In this document: positions 57,001-64,000 of the stretch, one piece after another
How the letters are laid out: every line of letters begins with the position of its first letter
How positions within the stretch are numbered: the first letter of the stretch is position 1
Source: Pithys albifrons albifrons
Taxonomy: Eukaryota; Chordata; Aves; Passeriformes; Thamnophilidae
Length of the DNA stretch: 64,000 bases
Direction of reading: 5' to 3'
NCBI RefSeq assembly: GCF_047495875.1
Contig: NC_092462.1
Coordinates: 25,374,523-25,438,522, forward strand
Position numbers and translations under genes: made by a program
The notes under the pieces: generated by a model
Database searches by the model: none
The model's input: the letters and a program-made list of their open reading frames with translations, nothing else
What the model was told of the DNA's origin: nothing

Positions 57001-59654
57001 CAGTATGTGTTCTTACAAGCACAGATTATCTTCTACCTCTTTGGGACTGACTGGACATGGCAACTTCCCTGCTGTGGAATCATTCCTAGTCTGTCACCAG
57101 TACACATGCCTATTACCCAGAAACTAACTCAGTGGAATGGAAATTCCCCGATGTAGACAAGCCATTCTAGTCCCCTAGCAGTAAAACAATGAAGAGTCAA
57201 ATAATTCTGAGATCAACTGGACTATCTTGGGAATTACCCCACCAAAACCTCTATGAAATTCTGATTAGTGCAGAAGTTGGTAAGCATTTGATAAGGAATT
57301 TCCAGTTAGTTCTTAGTTATAGGTCTCCTGCTTACCATGAAAACAGTTCCATAATAATACTGAGTGTTGCCTTTGGGGTTTTGGTGTCTTCATTCAGGTT
57401 TTTTTTTTTTTTGTTTTGTTTGGGGTTTTTTTGAGAACTCAATGTATCTGTAAAGCCAATTATCACCCACTCAAAATGCCGCAATTGGAGTCTGACTCTG
57501 GAAACAGAGTTGCAGAGAACCAGCTCTCACTGCACAAGTACTTCAGAGGTTATGCAGTAGCTGAAATACATTTTTTCACTGTAGTGTCATGTAAAATCTC
57601 TTCCTTAGCTTTCATTATTTTGTTTTAGTCCAGGAGTTAATAGATGGATATAAATTAGAAGGAAATGTATCTGCTTTTACTTTACATAAAAAAACAACAA
57701 AAAATGCAAACAAAGCCCCCTGCAGACGGACACAGGCAGTCCTCATTTAAAATCACCACAGCCATTAAAATTCTGCAGCCAACGCTCACGTACTTTCACT
57801 TCAGCGTGAGATGAATGTCTGACAACGAAAGCATGCACTGTAGTGTACGAGACAAAAAGATACCTGCTTAAAATGTGCAAGTCAGCCTCTCTGCTTATAT
57901 TTAAGTTCAACTGTCCACTATTCTTATTTGAAGGCCATTTGACTTTTTTTAGTTATCGTAGATTGGCCATTGCGTGCAGCATGAACAGTAGTTAGTAGAG
58001 TATTCCATATGTTCCCTGTCTGGAAAGTACTAAGAGACAGTACCCTACATTGACATCATTGAAATACTTAGACTGAACCAAAACAGAATGATGCAATGGA
58101 GTATGTGGAGACAACTTCACAAAAATATTATCACTCAAAGAAAAAAATGTGAGGCACAAAAATGTCAGGAAGTGACACTACTTGATAAGAGGGCAAGTTT
58201 TCATAATAAAAGGCATTAAAGATTGATACAAGGTACCTATTTTATGAACTGGTTTTACTAATTTTCTCCTTTCCCCCAAAAACAGGAAAAAAATTGATTT
58301 GTTATTAAGAGACAAAATAAGGCATACTGATGATTTAATAATTATTTACCCTACACGCTTCAAAGGACAAAGAGCTGAGAATGCAAAAGGAAATTTGCAT
58401 ATTTGTCACCATTCAAATATGTTTGGACTTGAAATTTTAGCTGCATTTGAAGACTCCCTAAGCATTATTGTAAATTTCAAAGTGCAGAGGTAAATATTTG
58501 CTTATAGCTGTGAATGACACCTCTAAAATCATATCTGAATTCCAAAATGAGTTTTTCTTTCATTTAAAACTTACAGTCCCATTAATCAACATTCATAAAT
58601 GCAACCATAGAGGTACTTTTAAAGAAAAGCTGAAAGCAAGAGCCCTCAATAAGTTTGGTTTCATACTTCCTTATGACTTAAACCAACTTTCCTTTACAAT
58701 TGTCTTATTTACTTGTGACGAAACAGCACCCAGGACAACACATTTTTACAAGAAATGCTGTTGCAATGTTAACTGCACAGACAGTGGATGGCAAGTCTTT
58801 TGACACCTGAACTTGCATAATTACTGTGACTATTGAGGCAAAACACTGGGTGCCCTGGCAACCATACATACGTGCAAAGATACCTGCTGCGCTCACATGG
58901 TCACGAGCACACGCTCAGTCACAGCTATGTTAAAAAAGAAAAACTAATACCTGGGGGCACTTTTCACCATGCAATTTCTGGTAACCTTGCTTAATTTCTG
59001 CCATCCAAACTACCATATTTTGAAATGGAAAAAAATCTCCTGCACTAACATTTGCACATGAAAGCATTAGACCTGCAGGACATTCTTCTTGCCTGAACAG
59101 GAAACCCGTGTGTTTTAATTTTATGTTAATTTTCAGAATATGACAGGCATTCTTTAAGAAACATTCAAAAAGCAGCCCCCTTCTCTTAGTGCTTTGAATT
59201 TAATTATACAAGTAGACAAAGGGTCTGTTGAGTGATTAGGGACTACAGTCAGCTAGTCAATGAGTTCTAACACTGGGTGGTAACTCATGGCAACAGGGGA
59301 GACAGAGAAGACAGCAGGCTAGATACAAATAGCAGTCCATCTTGCTCTTCAGGCTCAGAAGAAACAGCACTGAAGAAGGAGAAAAAAAATAGAACAAAAC
59401 AAAACAAAACACCTCCACCAGAACAGTAATGAACCTGCCAGAAAGCACAACTGGAACACTGCAATGAAAGTTTTACATCACAATGCTTACTTTCCCCCAC
59501 AACCTTTGTGCTCTTCCTTTTACTTTATGCCTTAAATTTTTGCTTAAGGACCATTTCAATTTACCTACTTCATTTCAGTTTTGGAGCTCTGAATCTTTGT
59601 TTCATATTAACATTTACAAAAAAAAAAAGGGGGGGGTGAAGTAAATTTCCTTAC
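54085..59654 (-). other. PPA2: PPA2 last intron, containing one CR1 tail
   Basis: This 5.6-kb intron runs on the minus strand from GTAAGG at 59654 to the terminal-exon acceptor. It contains the CR1 tail at 56143-56211 and T-rich sequence at about 57400-57432. No further coding exon was recognised. Confidence 0.7.
56143..56211 (+). mobile_element. CR1 3'-tail remnant with ATTCTATG repeats, plus strand
   Basis: GGTTGGACTCTATGATCTCG and GGTCTTTTCCAACCCAATCA are followed by two copies of ATTCTATG, the 8-bp terminal repeat diagnostic of CR1. It is inserted antisense to PPA2 within its last intron. Confidence 0.85.
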
Positions 59655-59724
59655 CGACTGCACAATCGATCGGGCATCCTCCTCAGTGCAACAAAATGGG
59701 CTGCCACTCACCAGAACATTTGTG
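59655..59724 (-). CDS. PPA2: PPA2 penultimate coding exon
   Basis: This 70-nt exon has acceptor TTTTTCAG and donor TCG|GTAAGG. It encodes (R)TNVLVSGSPFCCTEEDARSI then VQS. The pattern TNVxxSxSPFxCTxEEARS matches the C-terminal region of vertebrate mitochondrial PPA2 and is distinct from PPA1, which has proline-rich sequence here. No catalytic residues lie in this segment. The exon is far too short to be seen as a free-standing frame; it is supported by splice phase (86 + 70 = 156 nt, 52 codons with the upstream exon). Confidence 0.9.
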
Positions 59725-61213
59725 CTGAAAAATGAAATCAAAAACCTGCTTTATCAGTCAGTGGAAAAGAGCCACACACAATTAAGCACCTATGGAAAAA
59801 AACAGAGCTCAGAAATGCGTATCTGCAAGAAATGAGGAAGTCAAAAACACCAAGTAACTAGTAACTCTGGAAGGAACAGGCGTGTGGAAGCGTTTGTTGT
59901 TCCTTTGGGTCTGAGGGAGTTTCTACGCTCTGTGCTCTGTATTAATGCAAGCAGTTCCCGCTCTCAGTGCTTCTGGCTACTAACCTGGGTACAGTTCAGA
60001 GGACCAGAATAGAAACTAAATCCCCCAGAAGAGTCAGCAGAGATAAACTGGGACTTCTTGAGGGAGTTGAAAACACCCAGATGGCTAATACAGATGATGT
60101 GAGTATCGCCCTCACCTCTTGTGACTTCAAGGATGTCCAGATTCTGTGGCAGGTCACAGAAGTAACAGCATGTTACTTCACTAACTTACCTGCAGTATCT
60201 AACAAGAAGGAAAAGCAGGCCAAAATTCTGCTCCCACACTAAGCAGCAGATACCTGTAGTACTTTCAGAGAGCAGAAAAACTTTGGGACCAAATCCTTTG
60301 CAGAAATGTTTCCCTGTGAATCTATACCCTTTCACACAGAAAGTGAGTTTGATCATGAGTTTTTAAGGTCCTACAGAATCAACTGCAAGAACTTCAATTC
60401 CTCAAAGTAAGAGTGCAACTTCAATTTTTTTATTTCATCAACATGAAGCTCAAAGTGCCTTTTAAAAGATAAAGACCAAAATTTGAATATTACCCTACAG
60501 TACTCTTGCCAAGCAAAAGTAAAATTACTAACCTGTATAACTGCTAAGGTGCTGGGCAATTGCTGGACAATCAATCAGCTCCATAAAGGACAGAGAAAGT
60601 CACATTTTTGCAAACCAGAAGACAACAGTAACAACCTCAGAACAGCTTTTCCCACAGCCCTCTGGTTTTGTTAATGACAATCTATGGTCCTTGGAAAGCA
60701 CCACCCCTGCAATTCAGGGCCTCTAGTGCCAGAACTGCCAATGCAAACCAGTCCAGAGAGCTTAATACAGCCTGTTTTAATTCAGACCAGGCCAAAGGCT
60801 AGTGAAGAACAATACTTGGGTTCTCTCATTCCAGAGAGCAACTAAAAAATATGGAATGCTAAGCTGCCAAAGAATTCTGCAACAGAGCAATGAAGGATAG
60901 AATAAACAGTGACAAGAGGACTGGTACAGGATACCACGATTCTTCCAAAATGATCCTAAACAAACACTCTGGGGCCATTTCTCAAAAGCTGAAGTAATGT
61001 ATGCCACTTTTATGTAATGCCACTTACCAGTGTATCATCATCATACAATTAAACAATCATGCTCTATTATCAATTAATTATCAATCACACACAGAGTATT
61101 CCTGTTACCTCAAACGAAAAAAAAATCTAAGGAGTTCATGGACAGCTGCAACATGCTGAACAACACCAGCACTAGCACAATACAAAGAGCAAGAGACACG
61201 ACTGGGTACTCAC
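59725..61213 (-). other. PPA2: PPA2 intron
   Basis: This 1.49-kb intron has donor GTGAGT and acceptor TTCAG on the minus strand. No other features were seen. Confidence 0.8.
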
Positions 61214-61299
61214 CGGTTAATAGTACCTCCATCAGTTTTTTTATGAAGCAAAGCCTTCCAGTGTTCATGGGTAGATTTGATAATTTCAACAGCAAAATC
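61214..61299 (-). CDS. PPA2: PPA2 internal coding exon
   Basis: This 86-nt exon has acceptor AACTAG and donor CCG|GTGAGT. It encodes DFAVEIIKSTHEHWKALLHK then KTDGGTIN, plus two bases of an Arg codon. IIKSTHEHWKALL is a strong soluble (family I) inorganic pyrophosphatase signature near the C-terminus; PPA1 has a very similar block. GGTIN followed by TNV in the next exon favours PPA2, as does the TET2 neighbour. Confidence 0.93.
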
Positions 61300-63051
61300 C
61301 TAGTTTACATCAAAGAAAGTTTTAAGAATTAAAATGTTATTAAACAGGAAAAAAGTCACAGAACTAGTTTATTAAAACACACTATTTCATGGATTATTTT
61401 AAGGGGCCTCCTTTGAGGCCTCATTAAATTTCTGAAGAATATAACACCCTTTTTATGAAAAGAAACAAACTTCACTGTCTGTCAAATACACTGACAACAC
61501 ATTCAGGACTTCCCTCCGTTCACAGCCAGAAAACAGGAATGTGGCATGAGAGAAATGAAATCAGCACTAGATGTTAAGCAGAGCCCTGCCACTGGAGAAT
61601 GCTGTACCAGGCCCTAAATGGGACAAAGTGTGTGAGCTCTGACTCCTCTGTTACCCGTGTGCATCAGGGGCAGAGTCAGGCTTTTCTCTCCAGTGACAAA
61701 ATTTGTTTACTTCATTAATTGCCCAATCGTATTGTTAAGCATTTGCAAGAACATAACATGTCAGCTGCTTAACAGTTTGTTTGTTTGAAACAAAAGTAAG
61801 CTTGAAAAAAATGAGCCCTCAGTGTCTAGATGATGACAGCTAGACTGGCCTGCAAAAAAGCTGCCAATAGAACATTCACATTTCCGAACAAGGAGTGACT
61901 TGGACAAGTGCCACTGGAACATTGTGAACTTCACCATCGCTGCTGGAGCAGTCACAGCCCCATGGCCACATCCTGGGTCTCTAGAAATGCTTGAGAATTA
62001 TTGAAGTGCTCCAAACCAGCTATCTCAGGGCATTTAGTGCCTCCAGGCCGAACTCCAACGGCCTGACAGAGATACTGCCCTTCACCTGTTGCCACAGAGC
62101 AACACTCTGCTTTACAAAGCAGGAAAATCCCTAAGAGCAGTTTCTGGGAGAACAAAGGAGAGATCAGGTTATGAAACTTTACAACTCCAAACTTGATTGA
62201 TTTAAGACAGTTTTAGTGCAGAAGGGAGTCAGGGCATCTCTTCAACCAGACCAAACATGTAAAGTTGCCTGTGCTGGTTAGAAGACATTACCTAACTTTG
62301 ATAGCACCCTGAAAGGTGAACTGACACATGGACATCATTCATTAGAAACCTGTGATTCTTTGCAAAGAATAATCTACAGAGAGTGTGTAATACACAAAAG
62401 TTGCAAAGCAATTTTACTCAAATTACATCCTCTGGAAAAACACATGTATTTTCTTCAACAAGGTCTATTCCCTGGTCCACTCTCCTTACAAACATGGGCC
62501 ATTTTAAGTGTAGGTAGTTTTAAAAGTCATTCATTTTTTCTAAAAAAAAAAAAAAAAGGTAAAATATTTTTTCAGCCTTCAAGCCAAACAGTTCAAATGT
62601 TTTTACACAGAATTACCATGAAAAAGTGTAGCTTGACAAAACACCTAATATGAAAAAACCTGCAACCCATTGTCTACATAGGCTTAAAAAAAGTCAGATT
62701 ATCAAACAGGACTGAAAAAACACCTGAAAAGACAATCTGTTTATTATCGTGACAGGGAAAATGAAAATGCTTTGAAAAACACCTACAAATACACAGATGT
62801 GTGTGTAAGTCTCATCAGGATTAGGACTGAATATTTTTCTGCAGACTTCCTTTAATGATTTATGCATTTTGCCTGAGTAAAATGAAGGGCAGCAAACATT
62901 ACTTAATTCTAGTCCAATAAATGGTATTCAAAGTCCCTCACATCAAAATTCTTTTTATTAAACCTCCTCCTTTACAATTCCAAAAATTCTGGGATGTATT
63001 ATAGAGGCCACATGACAGAATGATGCATCTTTAATTTTGCATTATCTTCAC
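61300..63051 (-). other. PPA2: PPA2 intron
   Basis: This 1.75-kb intron has donor GTGAAG and acceptor AACTAG on the minus strand. It holds an A15 run at 62542-62556. Nothing else was seen. Confidence 0.8.
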
Positions 63052-63179
63052 CTTGTCTTTAAATTCTCCATTAAATGCAAAATGATTTTTCGGTTTATCA
63101 TCAGGGACTTTATATAATTGGAACCAGTCAACTGTGGCCTCAAGGTAACCCGGTTTGTGCTTCTTGACGTCATCAATAT
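63052..63179 (-). CDS. PPA2: PPA2 coding exon with active-site Tyr-Lys
   Basis: This 128-nt exon has acceptor CCTGCAG and donor AAG|GTGAAG. It encodes (D)[20 protein letters not shown], then [20 protein letters not shown], then DK. PPA2 is the mitochondrial-matrix Mg-dependent inorganic pyrophosphatase (PPi to 2 Pi). [12 protein letters not shown] and YKVPDxKPxNxFAF are family I pyrophosphatase signatures, and the Tyr-Lys pair corresponds to the phosphate-contacting YK of the yeast enzyme. An oddity is PDDKPKN, where family members I recall have PDGKPEN. The main metal-binding Asp motif lies upstream, outside the window. Confidence 0.95.
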
Positions 63180-63998
63180 CTGCAGGTTAAAAAGAAAAAA
63201 AAACTGATCATTTTTATTCCCAGGTTTTCTAATAATCATTTTTTAAAATTTCCTAAAGGATCTGCAAGCAATTTCATTTCACTGAGCACTTCCACTGAGT
63301 GTGAAAGTTCACTTTGTTACATTAGCTGCCCATAGTTGAATATCTTATGATTTCACAACCATACTAAGTAGGTAAACCAGTTGCCTCCTGCCATTCATTA
63401 ATTAAGACCCAAAGGGACAATGAATAAAAGGACCATATTTGTGGCAGGAGAAAAAGAAAATTCCATATTTATAGCACTTCATCTCAGTAGGTATCTCTTA
63501 CAATATTTAGATTATTCACCAAGATATTTTTTTCCCCAGCAGCTGCAGGGGCTACAACCATTTTTCAAAAATGAAAGAAGAGCTAGTAAAAACACATGTC
63601 AACACATGGATTTTTAAACTAGCAACTCAACAAAATACAGGCTTCACTTCTCGAAGTTGTATTAAAGGCATTCCTTTGCTCACACAACTTCCAAATTCAG
63701 CCCCTTCAATAAAAGGCAGACACGTGCCAGGAGCACTGAACACAAACTTCACTGACCACCCTGTGGTATCTGCATACTCACGGAGATAATCAATTTTATC
63801 TCTACCTCTGTAATTCCAATCTGCAAAGATGCAACAGGACACAAAGAGGAATGTATGCCATTTGTGAGACACTCCTGTGAGGCAGTGACACTGTGCTCTG
63901 CCACACTGTGTACAGAGAGCTTAAACAGTCACACAGTGATTCTGCTTGAAGACTGCACTGCTGTATCAAAGATGCAGCTTGTGATCTTAAACACTTAC
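63180..63998 (-). other. PPA2: PPA2 intron, partial
   Basis: Upstream (right) of the 63052-63179 exon, this intron ends with a T-rich tract and CCTGCAG. It runs at least to near the window edge. Confidence 0.65.
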
Positions 63999-64000
63999 CT
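63993..64000 (-). other. PPA2: Candidate splice donor of the next upstream PPA2 exon at the window edge
   Basis: The last bases of the window, ACTTACCT, read AG|GTAAGT on the minus strand, a consensus 5' splice site. The exon at 63052 needs a preceding exon that ends in a G (first base of the Asp codon), and AG fits. The exon body lies outside the window, so this could be chance. Confidence 0.35.

Overview
The window looks like nuclear DNA from a bird. It has vertebrate exon-intron genes with short introns, few repeats, and interspersed elements that are mainly degenerate CR1 retrotransposons. I cannot name the species from the sequence alone.

Layout. Positions 1-18815 (+) carry the 3' two thirds of TET2, the 5-methylcytosine dioxygenase. 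The window opens inside its large coding exon (the equivalent of human exon 3) and contains all eight downstream coding exons. The joined frame is 4,290 nt with no interruption, giving 1,429 residues plus TGA. It includes the Cys-rich region, the HxD iron ligands, the distal iron-binding His and the 2-oxoglutarate-binding Arg. A roughly 3.3-kb 3'UTR follows, ending at AATAAA 22123-22128 and rich in miRNA seed matches (miR-29, miR-26, miR-101, miR-22).

Positions about 22150-53905 are a roughly 31.7-kb intergenic stretch without a convincing protein gene. It holds CR1 remnants on both strands (22657-22882, 27996-28756, 31335-31396), homopolymer runs, and a tRNA-Gln-like element on the minus strand at 23825-23896. 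That element's anticodon is CUA, the amber-suppressor type, and its anticodon stem is damaged.

Positions about 53905 to the right edge carry the 3' end of PPA2, the mitochondrial inorganic pyrophosphatase, on the minus strand. There are three clear coding exons plus a terminal exon with its own poly(A) signal; the rest of the gene lies beyond 64000. TET2 and PPA2 are therefore tail to tail, the same neighbour order and orientation as at human 4q24. A small CR1 tail sits in the last PPA2 intron (56143-56211).

The two genes are not functionally linked as far as is known: TET2 oxidises 5-methylcytosine in the nucleus, and PPA2 hydrolyses pyrophosphate in mitochondria. I found no unmistakable new biological system. 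The items most worth a second look are the CUA-anticodon tRNA-like element, the dense miRNA-site block in the TET2 3'UTR, and the unresolved and divergent PPA2 C-terminus.
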